A stretch of 64,000 nt of DNA from Cellvibrionaceae bacterium (GCA_025800365.1 JAOXRT010000148.1:62001-126000), one strand, 5' to 3'; counted from the first letter of the stretch, positions 27,292 to 37,164 are shown. Translations and numbers: made by a program. Notes: generated by a model not told the origin, from the letters alone.

Positions 27292-29592
27292 ATGAAAAGC
27301 AGTTCTCTCAGATTGGCAATAATCTCCTTATGTATGAGTGTTGTCGATGATTCATTTGCCGATATCACTGGCAGTGTTTTTAATGACTACAATGCCAATG
27401 GTGTGGATGATGGCGCTAATGAGCCTCCTATTGCTGATGTGATGGTTAGTGCCTATGGCGTTGATGGTGCAGCGGTAGGCAACTCGCCGCAGTTTACAGA
27501 CTCTGTAGGTGAGTTTAATTTAACAGGAATCATTGGCCCAGTTCGCCTAGAGTTTACTTTGAGCGAGACTCAGAAAAAGTTTCTATTTGCCGGCGCGGGT
27601 GAGCTAAGCCAGGTTATTTTTGCTGAGGACGGCGATAATATTGACCTTCCTTTGCATAATCCTAGTTTGTTCTGCCATAGCGATCCTGACATTGCGGTGA
27701 GCTGTTTTGTTAATGGCGATTCTGCTAGCTCTGTAAACCCTAGTGATACCGTCGTCGCTGTATCTTACCTTGCAGCAAATAAATCTATGTTGGCTGCAAA
27801 ACAACAAACGGGTGCCGTTTGGGGCTTGGCCTATCAACGTGACGGCGATCGCTTATTTATGAGTTCAATGCTGAAGCGTCATTCAGCGCTAGGGCCCGCC
27901 GGAGAAGGTGTTATATATGTCCAGGAAAATGCCCTCAATAGCCCAGCGGCCCCAAGCGTCTTTAGCCGATTTTCCGATCATGGTATCAGCGTAGGTGCGG
28001 TACCCAGTAATAGTGCTAGAGGTCTTGATGGAATTGATCCGAGTGATGGCAATCATGATGCATTAGCGATCGATCTTGTCGGCAAGGTTGATCTTGGTGG
28101 TGTCAGCATGGCAGATAATCAAATTCATTTCTATACAGTTAATTTACACGATAGAGCAGTTTATCGCTTCGATAGTAGAGATGCTTCACAGGCTCCGTTA
28201 GTGTTGCCCAGCTTCCCAAATCATGACTCGGGCAGCTGTGTTAATGGCGTAGCGAGGCCTTGGGCTGTAAAAGCGTACCAAGGTGACGTTTATCTAGGAG
28301 TAGTATGCAGTGCAGAGAATGGCGGGACTAGCACTGACCTGAGCGCTGCTGTTTATCGTTTTGACGGCAGTAATTGGCATACGGCTGTCCCTGCCTTTGC
28401 CTTAGATTATCCGCGTCAAGCTCCTTATCCCGGTCAAAATGGCGCTTGGCAGCCATGGGGGGACGAAATTACAGATTTCCGTAATCCGATTACTTCGGGT
28501 GAAAATTTCTTTGCCAAACCTTCGCCGATTCTTTCAGATATCGAGTTTGATGATCATGGCAATATGTTACTTAATTTTTCTGACCGCACATCTTTGCAGA
28601 TGGGAGGTAGAAATTTAGGCACTAATACTGCCGATACCACAACACTTTTTTATACGGTAAGTGGTGGGGAGTTATTGAGAGCGACAGCACTGGCTAATAA
28701 GGAATATCAGATTGAGGTAATCAATATTGCTAGCGATGAGTTTTTTTCGGGTGATGAATTTCTAACTCCAGGTGAAGACCATCTTGAGACTGCTTTTGGT
28801 GGTTTAGCGGTTTTGAACGGTGCTGATGAATTAGTAATGACAGCACTAGATCCGGAGCGTTTGGATAGTGGAGGCTTGTATTGGCTGAGTACTGCAGATG
28901 GCAGTAAAAGTCGAGTCACGGAATTGTATCGTGGCGCTGGTAATGGTTTTTCTGGTAAAAGTACTAGTCTGGGTGATTCAGAGCTAATTTGTGAGGCGGC
29001 ACCTTTACAGCTAGGTAATCGAGTTTGGTGTGATCAAAGTTCGGGCTTTTCTGAAAATGACGGTAATGGTATTCAAGATCCAGGTGAGGCTGAGATTTCG
29101 GCGGTTACTTTGCGCTTAAGTTGTGGCGCTGAGTTTGCCGAAGTGCAAACCGATATTGGTGGGCAGTATTTATTTACCGACTCAGTATGGTCTAGTTCGG
29201 CCAATACCAGCTCCAGCATTATTCCACGTTACAGTAACTGTACTATTGCTATCGATATGCAGTCGGTAGCAAATATAAATGCTATTGAATCTGTGTGTGG
29301 CACCAGCAATCCGACGTTGGCTAATGCGAATTCTGGTGAAGCTAATGCGCGTATGCGAGATTCCAACGGAGTGCTAAATGGTCAATGGTTAGAGGTCAAT
29401 GTAGATACTTCTAACAGTACAGGTGCTTTGACGACTGGTCGATCAGGACAAAATGATCACAGTTTTGATTTTGGCTTTGCGGCTGCTATGGCGCCGACCG
29501 GGCCAAGCGTTGCAGTTCCCCTAATGCCTTGGGTGATGAAATTTCTTCTGGCTTTCGTTTTGCTTGGCTTTACATTGCGCCGCTTTCGCTAA
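27292..29592 (+). CDS. Large secreted protein with two SdrD B-like domains and C-terminal anchor
   Basis: The 766-residue protein starts with a signal peptide (cleavage near SFADITG). An SdrD B-like beta-sandwich follows (about 26-110, GSVFNDYNANGVDDGANEPP), then a long central region (about 150-550) rich in GxD and strand-like motifs that reads like a beta-propeller, and a second SdrD B-like domain (about 573-690, LGNRVWCDQSSGFSENDGNG). The C-terminus has a VP-x-PW motif, a hydrophobic helix and an RRFR tail (about 736-766), which resembles tripartite exosortase-type sorting signals. Cell-surface function is inferred. It is probably monocistronic. Confidence 0.7.
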   Translation: MKSSSLRLAIISLCMSVVDDSFADITGSVFNDYNANGVDDGANEPPIADVMVSAYGVDGAAVGNSPQFTDSVGEFNLTGIIGPVRLEFTLSETQKKFLFAGAGELSQVIFAEDGDNIDLPLHNPSLFCHSDPDIAVSCFVNGDSASSVNPSDTVVAVSYLAANKSMLAAKQQTGAVWGLAYQRDGDRLFMSSMLKRHSALGPAGEGVIYVQENALNSPAAPSVFSRFSDHGISVGAVPSNSARGLDGIDPSDGNHDALAIDLVGKVDLGGVSMADNQIHFYTVNLHDRAVYRFDSRDASQAPLVLPSFPNHDSGSCVNGVARPWAVKAYQGDVYLGVVCSAENGGTSTDLSAAVYRFDGSNWHTAVPAFALDYPRQAPYPGQNGAWQPWGDEITDFRNPITSGENFFAKPSPILSDIEFDDHGNMLLNFSDRTSLQMGGRNLGTNTADTTTLFYTVSGGELLRATALANKEYQIEVINIASDEFFSGDEFLTPGEDHLETAFGGLAVLNGADELVMTALDPERLDSGGLYWLSTADGSKSRVTELYRGAGNGFSGKSTSLGDSELICEAAPLQLGNRVWCDQSSGFSENDGNGIQDPGEAEISAVTLRLSCGAEFAEVQTDIGGQYLFTDSVWSSSANTSSSIIPRYSNCTIAIDMQSVANINAIESVCGTSNPTLANANSGEANARMRDSNGVLNGQWLEVNVDTSNSTGALTTGRSGQNDHSFDFGFAAAMAPTGPSVAVPLMPWVMKFLLAFVLLGFTLRRFR

Positions 29593-29602
29593 TGTTCAAT
29601 TT

Positions 29603-29628
29603 CTAGCCCCCATTGTTAAGGGGGCTAG
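29603..29628. terminator. Hairpin between convergent genes
   Basis: CTAGCCCCC (29603-29611) and GGGGGCTAG (29620-29628) form a perfect 9-bp GC-rich stem with an 8-nt loop, between the large secreted protein gene and the convergent DUF3581 gene. No T-run follows on either strand. Confidence 0.55.
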
Positions 29629-29642
29629 GGCTAAAGGCTCTG

Positions 29643-30356
29643 TTAGGACAATTGTTGCTGACGCTCTTTATAGTAGGCAACAACATCAGTCATAGCTTGC
29701 TCGTCAAATTCTCTTAGGCCGGAAAGCACCATACGTTTTTCACCGTGGCCAATACGATCTTCGCCGGACATAACATCAAAGCCAAGTGTTACGGTACCGC
29801 GTTTGCCGTTAACTTCGAGTTTGGATTCCGCTCCAACTAATTTTGCTTCCTTAACATCTAGGCGGTCGAGCTCAAGTTTGGCGCCTTCATAGATTACCAG
29901 CGGTCTTGCCGGGTTAATCATAACGTTCTTTTCGCGCATCAGTGGTACCAGAATATGCGGGAAGGTTAATCCAGAGTAGGCGACATAAGACTCGCTTAAG
30001 CTGCTGATTAAGTCTTCGTCGTTGGAATGCTCGCCTTCTTCAAAAAGCTTGAGATAGCATTTGCCATTGTCAGCGATAAGCTCATTGCTGCCATCTTCAT
30101 TGCTTTGTAGGCTGAGTTGAATGCCGTCACTTACCATGTCGGTAAAATCCACAGCCATAGTCTTGCTGAGTCCTACTTTGGCTAAGCTAATAGCAAAGAG
30201 TAGATCGCCAGGAACGCAGAAGCGCTTTGCATCGACATCGTGTATGGGGTTGAAATCGTTGGCGACAAATTTTGCAAAGTTACTGGCTTGCTCGCGGCTA
30301 AAGCTGAATTGCTCAGAATTTTCCGCGTGGGGGGTGAAGTATTGCTGGATTTGCAT
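29643..30356 (-). CDS. DUF3581 family protein, hotdog-like
   Basis: The 237-residue soluble protein matches the DUF3581 family found in gammaproteobacteria. Near the N-terminus it has FAKFVANDFNPIHDVDAKRF (about residues 27-46), which closely resembles the catalytic D-x-NPIH motif of MaoC/hotdog-fold enoyl hydratases. The later SYVAYSGLTFPHILVPLMREK and GKRGTVTLGFDVMS segments fit a second hotdog-like half. Function is unknown; acyl-thioester chemistry is a reasonable inference. It is divergent from the methyltransferase gene. Confidence 0.75.
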   Translation of the reverse strand: MQIQQYFTPHAENSEQFSFSREQASNFAKFVANDFNPIHDVDAKRFCVPGDLLFAISLAKVGLSKTMAVDFTDMVSDGIQLSLQSNEDGSNELIADNGKCYLKLFEEGEHSNDEDLISSLSESYVAYSGLTFPHILVPLMREKNVMINPARPLVIYEGAKLELDRLDVKEAKLVGAESKLEVNGKRGTVTLGFDVMSGEDRIGHGEKRMVLSGLREFDEQAMTDVVAYYKERQQQLS

Positions 30357-30436
30357 ATAATTTTATACTGTTATTCAAAACAGCCCATTATACACATTTA
30401 GAGCCCCAGATTCCCCTAGTACTCAGCCAGGAATAT

Positions 30437-31645
30437 ATGAGCCCAGATTATCAGTTGTACTTCTCTCGTTTATGTCAGGGACTCTATAAGCAGAGGGAGT
30501 TTTGGCAGGCTAACGCATTTCGCGAGCCAAACTTGTCATGGCAAGCCGAAAATCAAGCTCTCAGTACTGCCTTGTTGAGTCTTGATGAGGAAGGTTTGGC
30601 GCAGTTGGAAAACGATGTGGCTAGCTTAGCGAAATACCTAAGTCCTTATATTTCTGATCTGGATGAACTGCTTAGTATTGCTGGATATATTGAAACTTGC
30701 CCTGCGAAGCTACCGGAATTAGCGAATGAAATGCGTTTTTTCCCCAGTCATATTCCAGGTCGAAAATGGCAGCAAATCAGGTATTTTCATCAAGCAGCTC
30801 CGGCAAAAGCCGAGCGCTTGGTGGATTGGTGTTGTGGCAAAGGGCACTTGGGGCGCTTTTTGGCGCTTACTGAATCGTGTCAGGTGCTTGGCCTAGAATG
30901 GGATCAGAGCTTGGTTGATGCCGGCAATGAATTGGCCAATAGTTTGACGGCAGGTGAGCTTTCGATAGTGCCTTGTGATGTGTTGGATGCAGCAGCCGGG
31001 GAATGGCTTGCTGCTGGTGATCATATATTTGCACTGCATGCCTGTGGGGATCTTCATCGTCGAATGCTACAGCTAGCGGGTCAACAACAGCTTGCAGCCG
31101 TCTCTTTTGCGCCATGTTGCTATCAAAAAATATCAGCCGATCAGCACAGCTTTTTGTCTTCTGCCGCCGAGAAAACAGAGCTAGCTTTACGGCGCCAAGA
31201 TTTGCATACGATAGTTCAAGAAACTGTTACCGCTCCCAAGGCAGTACAAAACAAGCGAATATTATTGCAGCAATGGCGCCTGGGCTTTGATGCCTTGCAG
31301 CGTGATATCCGTGGCATAGATGCCTACTTCAGTACACCCTCCTTGCCGCAATCCAGTTTGCAGTTGGGTTTCGAAGGTTTTTGTCGTTTGCTGGCTGACA
31401 AGCGTCAGTTGCTGCTGCCTGCTGAAGTGGATTGGAAGCATTATCAAGCGCTTGGGCTTAAACGATTCAATGATGCGCGTCGTTTGGATCTAGCTCGGTT
31501 GGTATTTCGGCGATCTTTGGAGCTTGCTGTGGTTTTGGATCAGTTGTTGTATTTGCAGGACAATGGCTTTGCTGTAGAGCTACTGCAGTTTTGCCCCAAA
31601 CACCTTAGCCCTAGAAATCTATTAATTAACGCTTGGCGTGATTAA
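30437..31645 (+). CDS. Class I SAM methyltransferase, METTL25/RRNAD1-like
   Basis: The 402-residue protein has a helical N-terminal part (about 1-120) and a methyltransferase core with motif I VDWCCGKGHLGRFL (about 130-143), the acidic loop LEWDQSLVDAG, and the conserved HACGDLHRRML (about 200-210) and FAPCCYQ (about 222-228) motifs. These last two are typical of Methyltransf_32/METTL25-type enzymes, which act on RNA or ribosomal protein in eukaryotes. The bacterial substrate is unknown. A GTG-started DUF3465 gene follows after 71 nt. Confidence 0.82.
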   Translation: MSPDYQLYFSRLCQGLYKQREFWQANAFREPNLSWQAENQALSTALLSLDEEGLAQLENDVASLAKYLSPYISDLDELLSIAGYIETCPAKLPELANEMRFFPSHIPGRKWQQIRYFHQAAPAKAERLVDWCCGKGHLGRFLALTESCQVLGLEWDQSLVDAGNELANSLTAGELSIVPCDVLDAAAGEWLAAGDHIFALHACGDLHRRMLQLAGQQQLAAVSFAPCCYQKISADQHSFLSSAAEKTELALRRQDLHTIVQETVTAPKAVQNKRILLQQWRLGFDALQRDIRGIDAYFSTPSLPQSSLQLGFEGFCRLLADKRQLLLPAEVDWKHYQALGLKRFNDARRLDLARLVFRRSLELAVVLDQLLYLQDNGFAVELLQFCPKHLSPRNLLINAWRD

Positions 31646-31716
31646 GCTTGGCGACAGTCAATCGACGATAAAATAAGCTGACTGTTAAAAATGCCAATTT
31701 TAGATAAGGACAAAAT

Positions 31717-32160
31717 GTGAATCAGAACCGATTTTGGAAGCAAGCCTTTAGCTTAGTATTGATACTGTTGGTCTATGGCCTATATCAGTTTTCCCTTAAG
31801 CAAAATGCGCTAAGTGTCGATGGTGATGATCTTGCTAGCCTTCAGCAGGCCGTGCAAGCTAAGCGCAGCAAGGTATGGTTTAACGAAACACGATTTACGG
31901 TATACAAGCTATTGCCTGATGATACTAAAGGCAGTCAGCATCAGCGCTTCCTAGTAAGGCGGGAAGGCTTGCCGAACTTATTAGTGGCTCACAATATCGA
32001 TTTAGCTCCTAGGGCCCCTTTACGGGCAGGGCAAACTTTGTTTATAAAGGGCCGTTACGAGTGGAATAAAAAAGGTGGTGTTATCCATTGGACTCACCAC
32101 GACCCGAGAGGAGTGCAGCCTGGTGGTTGGCTTCGTGTGGGTGAAGATAAATACCAATAA
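31717..32160 (+). CDS. DUF3465 family protein
   Basis: The 147-residue protein has one N-terminal hydrophobic segment (about 9-26), then a beta-rich OB-like domain with LLPDDTKGSQHQRFLVRREG (about 66-85), LLVAHNIDLAPRAPL and GRYEWNKKGGVIHWTHHDPRG (about 112-132). This is the DUF3465 pattern; its role is unknown. The start is GTG at 31717, with AAGGA at 31706-31710. The sugar dehydrogenase gene follows after 36 nt, so they may share a transcript. Confidence 0.85.
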   Translation: MNQNRFWKQAFSLVLILLVYGLYQFSLKQNALSVDGDDLASLQQAVQAKRSKVWFNETRFTVYKLLPDDTKGSQHQRFLVRREGLPNLLVAHNIDLAPRAPLRAGQTLFIKGRYEWNKKGGVIHWTHHDPRGVQPGGWLRVGEDKYQ

Positions 32161-32196
32161 CATATCGCCCCTGAGGCAAATAGGAATTTTAGGCTC

Positions 32197-33291
32197 ATGC
32201 AAAAAACCATTTTGAGTACTGTTTTGGCTTTTAGTGCGGCATTAAGTCAGGCTGCAGATTTTCAAGTTAAAGAGCTAGCGGCGGGCTTAGATCGCCCATG
32301 GGGCATGAGCTTTATTAGTGATAATGAAGTATTGGTGACGGAAAAAGGTGGTACCGCCAAGCGAGTAGATTTGCGTTCTGGAAAATCGCAAGTGGTAACG
32401 GGTTTGCCAAATGATATCTATGTCTATGGGCAGGGTGGTCTGCTCGACGTGCAAAATCATAGCAATGGTTATAGTTACTTCACCTACAGTAAGCGCAGTG
32501 ACGAGTCGGGTATGCATGGCCGTACAGCCTTGGCTCGCGCAAAATTGTCGGGTAATAAACTGCTGGCTTGGGAAGATTTGCTAGTGACTGAGTCCGACAG
32601 TAATACTGGCCGTCACTATGGCAGTCGTATTGCATTTGATGGTAATGGAGCTTTATTTTTCTCGGTCGGCGATCGCGCTAAGCGTCAGCCTGCACAAGAT
32701 AATAGTAACCACATTGGTACGGTGCTAAGAGTTGATTTGGATGGCAAAGCCCTGACGGATAACCCGTTTTATAATCATGCCAATAGCAAGGCCGAGATCT
32801 ACAGCTTTGGTCACCGCAACCCACAAGGCTTGGCTTTTGATAGACAAGGTCAGCTATGGGAAATCGAACACGGCCCGCGTGGTGGCGACGAAATTAATAA
32901 AGTGATGGCGGGCGAAAATTACGGTTGGCCTACGGTATCTTTTGGTAAGGAATATCGTGAAGACAAAATGGTAGGTGAGGCGACCAGTAAAGAAGGTATG
33001 GTCGACGCTGCCAAGGTCTATGTGCCTAGTATTGCCCCTAGTAGCTTGATGATTTATTCCGGAAAGGCTTTCCCTGAGTGGAAAGATAACTTCTTCGCTG
33101 GAGCCCTCGCGCAGACTCATATCAACCGATTAAGTTTGTCTGCTGATGGCAGTCTGGTGGAGCAGGAGCGCTTACTAGATGATAGCAATGAGCGTATTCG
33201 CTATGTGACCGAAGGCCCACAGGGTTATATCTATTTGCTTACTGATACTGGCAAGCTCATGGAGCTATCGCCTGCGGACGCTAAGAACTAA
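32197..33291 (+). CDS. PQQ-dependent aldose sugar dehydrogenase (soluble GDH-like)
   Basis: The 364-residue periplasmic protein has a signal peptide ending at SQAAD and a six-bladed propeller. Signature segments are LDRPWGMSF (about 30-38), GQGGLLDVQ, the RVDLDGKA blade, FGHRNPQGLAFD (about 204-215) and EHGPRGGDEINK (about 223-234), all shared with the YliI/GDH-B family. Members oxidise aldoses with PQQ as cofactor. No pqq biosynthesis genes are seen in this window. After the stop lies a 12-bp inverted repeat. Confidence 0.9.
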   Translation: MQKTILSTVLAFSAALSQAADFQVKELAAGLDRPWGMSFISDNEVLVTEKGGTAKRVDLRSGKSQVVTGLPNDIYVYGQGGLLDVQNHSNGYSYFTYSKRSDESGMHGRTALARAKLSGNKLLAWEDLLVTESDSNTGRHYGSRIAFDGNGALFFSVGDRAKRQPAQDNSNHIGTVLRVDLDGKALTDNPFYNHANSKAEIYSFGHRNPQGLAFDRQGQLWEIEHGPRGGDEINKVMAGENYGWPTVSFGKEYREDKMVGEATSKEGMVDAAKVYVPSIAPSSLMIYSGKAFPEWKDNFFAGALAQTHINRLSLSADGSLVEQERLLDDSNERIRYVTEGPQGYIYLLTDTGKLMELSPADAKN

Positions 33292-33624
33292 AGATCGTAG
33301 CTCTGAAACACTGCATGGCGCTAAAGGTGCAGTGTTTCAACGGTAGTTATTAAGTTCTAGTTTCTTAGAATTAATCACTACAAAATGTCTAGGTTTTAGT
33401 TCAAAAAAGATATATTGCTCTGATTTTGGGGATTTATTCTTGTCGGGCTTAGGTTTTTAGCCAACCCTACCAAATACGCTTTCTCTCGCTCTTAGATTAG
33501 CAGGACTCCCTAGCTAGCTCGGTGCTAAGCTCTAAATACAATAATTTGCAGCACTCTTTGCGCACATGAAGCGCTCAAGGAATCACTTGAGTGAGTGTGC
33601 GCCAGTGAGTTTACGGAGGCAAAA
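33292..33624. other. Intergenic region before the 2-oxoacid dehydrogenase operon
   Basis: This stretch of about 330 nt has no gene. It contains the 12-bp inverted repeat at 33304-33339 and an AT-rich middle part. GGAGG at 33615-33619 is the RBS of the E1 alpha gene. The promoter of the operon is expected here, but I cannot point to a clear -10/-35 pair. Confidence 0.6.
33304..33339. terminator. 12-bp perfect inverted repeat after sugar dehydrogenase gene
   Basis: TGAAACACTGCA (33304-33315) and TGCAGTGTTTCA (33328-33339) pair perfectly around a 12-nt loop, 13 nt past the stop. There is no T-run after it, so it could be a 3'-end stabilising stem, a weak terminator or a binding site. Confidence 0.5.
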
Positions 33625-34812
33625 ATGAGTAGCGCAAGCGATGTGAAGCCTAATCTGATGCATAAAGCACAGTTTATCGAAGGCCATGACTTACCCATTC
33701 CTACCCTAAGCATTCTCAATGCTGATGGCAGTATCCAGGCCGGTGCCGAGGCGCCTGAAATGGATCGAGAAACCGCCATTAAACTTTACCGCAATATGGT
33801 TTACATCCGTGTTTTGGATGAGCGTATGATCAGTGCTCAGCGCCAAGGGCGTTTGAGTTTCTATCTGACCTGTGCGGGCGAAGAGGCCGCGGTTACCGGA
33901 ACTGCGGCGGCATTCTCCATGAATGATATGATCATGGGGCAGTATCGTGAGCAAGCGGCAATTCGCTGGCGTGGCTTTAGCACAGAACAGTTTATGAACC
34001 AGCTGCTGAGTAATGAAGATGATCTAGGTAAAGGTCGTCAGATGCCTGTGCATTACGGCTCTAATGAGTTGAACTTTATGACGATTAGCTCACCTCTAGG
34101 AACACAGATCCCGCAAGCTGCCGGTTATGCCTATGCGCAAAAGTTGCAGGGTAATCAAGCTTGCACACTTTGCTACTTCGGTGAAGGCGCGGCATCGGAA
34201 GGTGATTTCCACGCCGGATTAAATATGGCAGCCGTCTTAAATTGCCCGGTTGTCTTTGTCTGTCGCAATAACGGTTACGCCATTTCTACACCAGCTGAAG
34301 AGCAGTTTAAAGGTGATGGTATTGCTCCTCGTGGCGTAGGCTACGGTATTAAAACAATTCGTGTTGATGGCAATGATATTTTAGCGGTTTATACCGCGTC
34401 TATTGAAGCGCGTCGCATCGCTCTTGAAAATAACGAGCCAGTGCTTGTTGAAACCATGAGCTACCGTTTAGGTGCCCACTCTACTTCCGATGATCCAAGT
34501 GGTTATCGCAGTAAAGACGAAGAAGATAAGTGGCGAGAAAAAGATCCTATCGAGCGCATGCAAAATTGGCTGGAAGCGAAAGGCTGGTGGAATGGCGAAG
34601 AAGAAAAAGCCATTCTAGAAGGCTACCGCAAGGAAGTGCTGGATACTTTGAAGCGCGTAGAGAAAAAGCCGATGCCAGGCATTGATGAGTTGATCACAGA
34701 TGTCTACGACACCCCGCCGGCGCATTTGCAAAAACAATACGCAGAATTAAAAGAGCATATCGCTAAATACCCAGAGAATTATCCTGTCGCAGGAGGTGCA
34801 AAACATGGCTAA
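33625..34812 (+). CDS. bkdA1: Branched-chain 2-oxoacid dehydrogenase E1 alpha subunit
   Basis: E1 alpha binds thiamine pyrophosphate and decarboxylates 2-oxoacids from Val, Leu and Ile. The 395-residue protein has [19 protein letters not shown], the [14 protein letters not shown] segment, [17 protein letters not shown], and the TPP motif [13 protein letters not shown] ending in RNNGYAIST (about 210-220). [13 protein letters not shown] is the phosphorylation-loop region known in mitochondrial BCKDH. Similarity is to BCKDH rather than the homodimeric pyruvate E1. ATG 33625 has GGAGG upstream. The 3' end overlaps the E1 beta start by 8 nt. Confidence 0.95.
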   Translation: MSSASDVKPNLMHKAQFIEGHDLPIPTLSILNADGSIQAGAEAPEMDRETAIKLYRNMVYIRVLDERMISAQRQGRLSFYLTCAGEEAAVTGTAAAFSMNDMIMGQYREQAAIRWRGFSTEQFMNQLLSNEDDLGKGRQMPVHYGSNELNFMTISSPLGTQIPQAAGYAYAQKLQGNQACTLCYFGEGAASEGDFHAGLNMAAVLNCPVVFVCRNNGYAISTPAEEQFKGDGIAPRGVGYGIKTIRVDGNDILAVYTASIEARRIALENNEPVLVETMSYRLGAHSTSDDPSGYRSKDEEDKWREKDPIERMQNWLEAKGWWNGEEEKAILEGYRKEVLDTLKRVEKKPMPGIDELITDVYDTPPAHLQKQYAELKEHIAKYPENYPVAGGAKHG

Positions 34813-35782
34813 GATGAATTTACTACAGGCCATTAATAATGCCCTAGATACCGCGATGGCGGCTGATGACAGTATGATCTGCCTGGGTGAAGATGTGGGC
34901 AAGTTCGGTGGTGTATTTCGTGCGACCAGTCATCTGCAAGAAAAATACGGCAAGGCCCGTTGTTTTAACACGCCATTGACCGAGCAGGGTATTGCCGGTT
35001 TTGCGATTGGTATGGCTGCCCAAGGTTCTACTGCCGTTGCTGAGATTCAATTCGCTGATTATATTTTCCCAGCTTTCGATCAGATCGTTAATGAGGCGGC
35101 AAAATTCCGTTATCGTTCGGGTAACGAATTTAATGTTGGTAGTTTGGTTTTCCGTACCCCCTATGGTGGCGGTATTGCTGGTGGCTTGTACCACTCGCAA
35201 TCTCCAGAGGCTTATTTCTGTCACACCCCTGGCCTCAAAGTATTGATGCCATCTAATCCGTATCAAGCAAAAGGTTTGTTGCTTTCTGCTATTCGCGATC
35301 CAAACCCTGTCTTGTTCTTTGAGCCTAAGCGCTTGTACCGTGCTTCTGAAGGTGATGTGCCTGAAGAAGATTACGAGATTCCAATTGGTAAAGCGGAAGT
35401 GGTACGTAGCGGTAGTGATATCACTTTACTGGGCTGGGGCGCGCAAATGACAGAGATGCATAAGGCAGCTGATAAAGCTGCAGATGAAGGTATCTCCTGT
35501 GAAGTGATTGATTTACGTTCCCTGCTACCCTGGGATGTAGAAACCGTAGCTAATTCGGTTAGCAAGACTGGCCGTTTAGTTATTGCCCATGAAGCAACCC
35601 ACACTGGTGGCTTCGGAGGCGAAATTGCAGCAACGATACAGCAAGAGTGTTTCCTTTCACTTGAGTCGCCAATTGCGCGAGTGACGGGCTTAGACACACC
35701 TTTCCCTCTGGCTCATGAAAAAGAATACTTGCCAGATTATCTAAAAGTATATGAAGCCCTAGTGGCCAGCTTGAACTACTGA
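34805..35782 (+). CDS. bkdA2: Branched-chain 2-oxoacid dehydrogenase E1 beta subunit
   Basis: The 325-residue protein forms the alpha2beta2 E1 with the preceding product. It has the transketolase pyrimidine-binding domain (about 1-180: [32 protein letters not shown], and [16 protein letters not shown]) and the C-terminal domain (about 195-325: [22 protein letters not shown]). ATG 34805 follows an AGGAGG RBS (34791-34796) that lies inside the E1 alpha gene, so the two are translationally coupled. Confidence 0.95.
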   Translation: MAKMNLLQAINNALDTAMAADDSMICLGEDVGKFGGVFRATSHLQEKYGKARCFNTPLTEQGIAGFAIGMAAQGSTAVAEIQFADYIFPAFDQIVNEAAKFRYRSGNEFNVGSLVFRTPYGGGIAGGLYHSQSPEAYFCHTPGLKVLMPSNPYQAKGLLLSAIRDPNPVLFFEPKRLYRASEGDVPEEDYEIPIGKAEVVRSGSDITLLGWGAQMTEMHKAADKAADEGISCEVIDLRSLLPWDVETVANSVSKTGRLVIAHEATHTGGFGGEIAATIQQECFLSLESPIARVTGLDTPFPLAHEKEYLPDYLKVYEALVASLNY

Positions 35783-35793
35783 GGTGCTGACAA

Positions 35794-37035
35794 ATGATTA
35801 AAGATTTTATTCTGCCAGATATCGGTGAAGGTATTGTTGAGTGTGAGGTTATCGAGTGGAAGGTAGCTGAAGGCGATATGATCGAAGAAGATCAGATAGT
35901 TGCTGATGTAAGCACAGATAAAGCCATCGTAGAAATCCCCTCAATGTATACAGGTAAAGTGGTTAAGCTGCATTACCAGCAGGGTGATATTGCAAAGGTT
36001 CATAGCCCGCTGTTTGCTATCGAACTTGATGGTGAAGCTGCAGAATCTCCAGCAGAAACAAGCAGCAGCACCGAAACCCAAGCGGTACAGCAAAATACCA
36101 CAGCGGCGGAAAGCTCTGAAAAGCCAGCTGCCGTCGAAAACTCGGGTAAAGTACTTAGTACTCCGGCAGTACGAAAAATTGCTCGCGAAAACGATTTGGA
36201 TTTGGCGCTGGTGCCGGGCACCGGTAAAAATGGCCGTGTACTGAAAGAAGATGTTCTTAACTATCTAGATGGTGGAGCGACTCCTGCAGCACCGGCCGCT
36301 AATGCCAACATTTCCTTAAGCGCAGATATAGTTGATCGCGTTGAGCCTATCAAAGGTGTGCGCGCGGTAATGGGCGCAAGAATGGCTGAATCCGTATCTA
36401 CCATTCCTCACTTCACTTATGCGGAAGAGTTTGATGTTACTGAGCTAATTAAGTTACGTTTAAAGCTCAAGGCGATGTATGGCAGTGATGAGCTGAGAAT
36501 CACAATGATGCCGCTGTTTATTAAAGCGCTTTCTTTGGCAATCAAAGAATTCCCAATTATGAATAGCCGCGTAAATGATGCCTTCACTGAGCTAACCTAT
36601 TTGGCTGAACATAATATTGGTATGGCCGTAGACGGTAAAACCGGATTGCTAGTGCCGAACATTAAGAATGTTCAAAGCTTAAGCTTGCTAGATGTTGCTG
36701 CTGAGGTAACTCGTCTAACGGCCGAAGCGCGCAGTGGAAAAATCAGCCCAGCCGATTTAAGTGGCGGTACCATCACTATTTCAAATGTCGGTGCGATTGG
36801 CGGCACTGTGGCAACCCCAATCATTAACAAGCCCGAAGTTGCTATCGTGGCCTTGGGGCGTGTACAAGAGCTGCCGCGCTTTAATGCCAATGGTGAAGTT
36901 GAAGCCCGTCAAATTATGACGGTAAGCTGGTCGGGTGATCATCGCGTGATCGATGGCGGTACCATTTCTCGTTTCAATAATTTGTGGAAACAATACTTGG
37001 AACAACCCGCGACTATGCTAGCGTCAATGGTTTAA
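35794..37035 (+). CDS. bkdB: Dihydrolipoamide acyltransferase (E2)
   Basis: E2 is the core of the complex and transfers the acyl group from the lipoyl arm to CoA. The 413-residue protein has one lipoyl domain (about 1-78, DKAIVEI with the lipoylated Lys), an Ala/Pro/Ser/Thr-rich linker (about 85-115), a subunit-binding domain (about 118-155, [16 protein letters not shown] and [13 protein letters not shown]), and the acyltransferase domain with the active-site DHRVIDGG (about 383-390). No E3 gene (lpd) follows, so the complex must use an E3 encoded elsewhere. Confidence 0.95.
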   Translation: MIKDFILPDIGEGIVECEVIEWKVAEGDMIEEDQIVADVSTDKAIVEIPSMYTGKVVKLHYQQGDIAKVHSPLFAIELDGEAAESPAETSSSTETQAVQQNTTAAESSEKPAAVENSGKVLSTPAVRKIARENDLDLALVPGTGKNGRVLKEDVLNYLDGGATPAAPAANANISLSADIVDRVEPIKGVRAVMGARMAESVSTIPHFTYAEEFDVTELIKLRLKLKAMYGSDELRITMMPLFIKALSLAIKEFPIMNSRVNDAFTELTYLAEHNIGMAVDGKTGLLVPNIKNVQSLSLLDVAAEVTRLTAEARSGKISPADLSGGTITISNVGAIGGTVATPIINKPEVAIVALGRVQELPRFNANGEVEARQIMTVSWSGDHRVIDGGTISRFNNLWKQYLEQPATMLASMV

Positions 37036-37059
37036 GTTAAGACAACTTAAGTAGAATGT

Positions 37060-37164
37060 CATGGAGTGGGGTGGCCTCTCAGGGGGCGTCTCCGACTTGG
37101 AGGAGGAGCCGAGCTAGCATGGATGCTGTATTTTGCGACCCCTGAGAGGCCGCCCCACTTCATG
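37060..37164 (+). repeat. 105-nt palindromic element A (26-nt arms, 53-nt loop)
   Basis: The left arm (37060-37085) and right arm (37139-37164) are complementary at 24 of 26 positions, and the two exceptions are G:T and T:G, so an RNA copy of this strand would pair along the whole arm with two G-U wobbles. Outside the arms, 37057-37059 pair with 37165-37167. The 53-nt centre has two small hairpins: CTCC...GGAG (about 37090-37103) and AGCATGGATGCT (37116-37127), and ends in GCGA. It has the same dimensions as element B but the opposite orientation. Confidence 0.85.

Noticed and set aside
34844..35266. Antisense open frame of 140 codons within the E1 beta gene
   Set aside because: It is fully inside a well-supported gene and has no family-like motifs.
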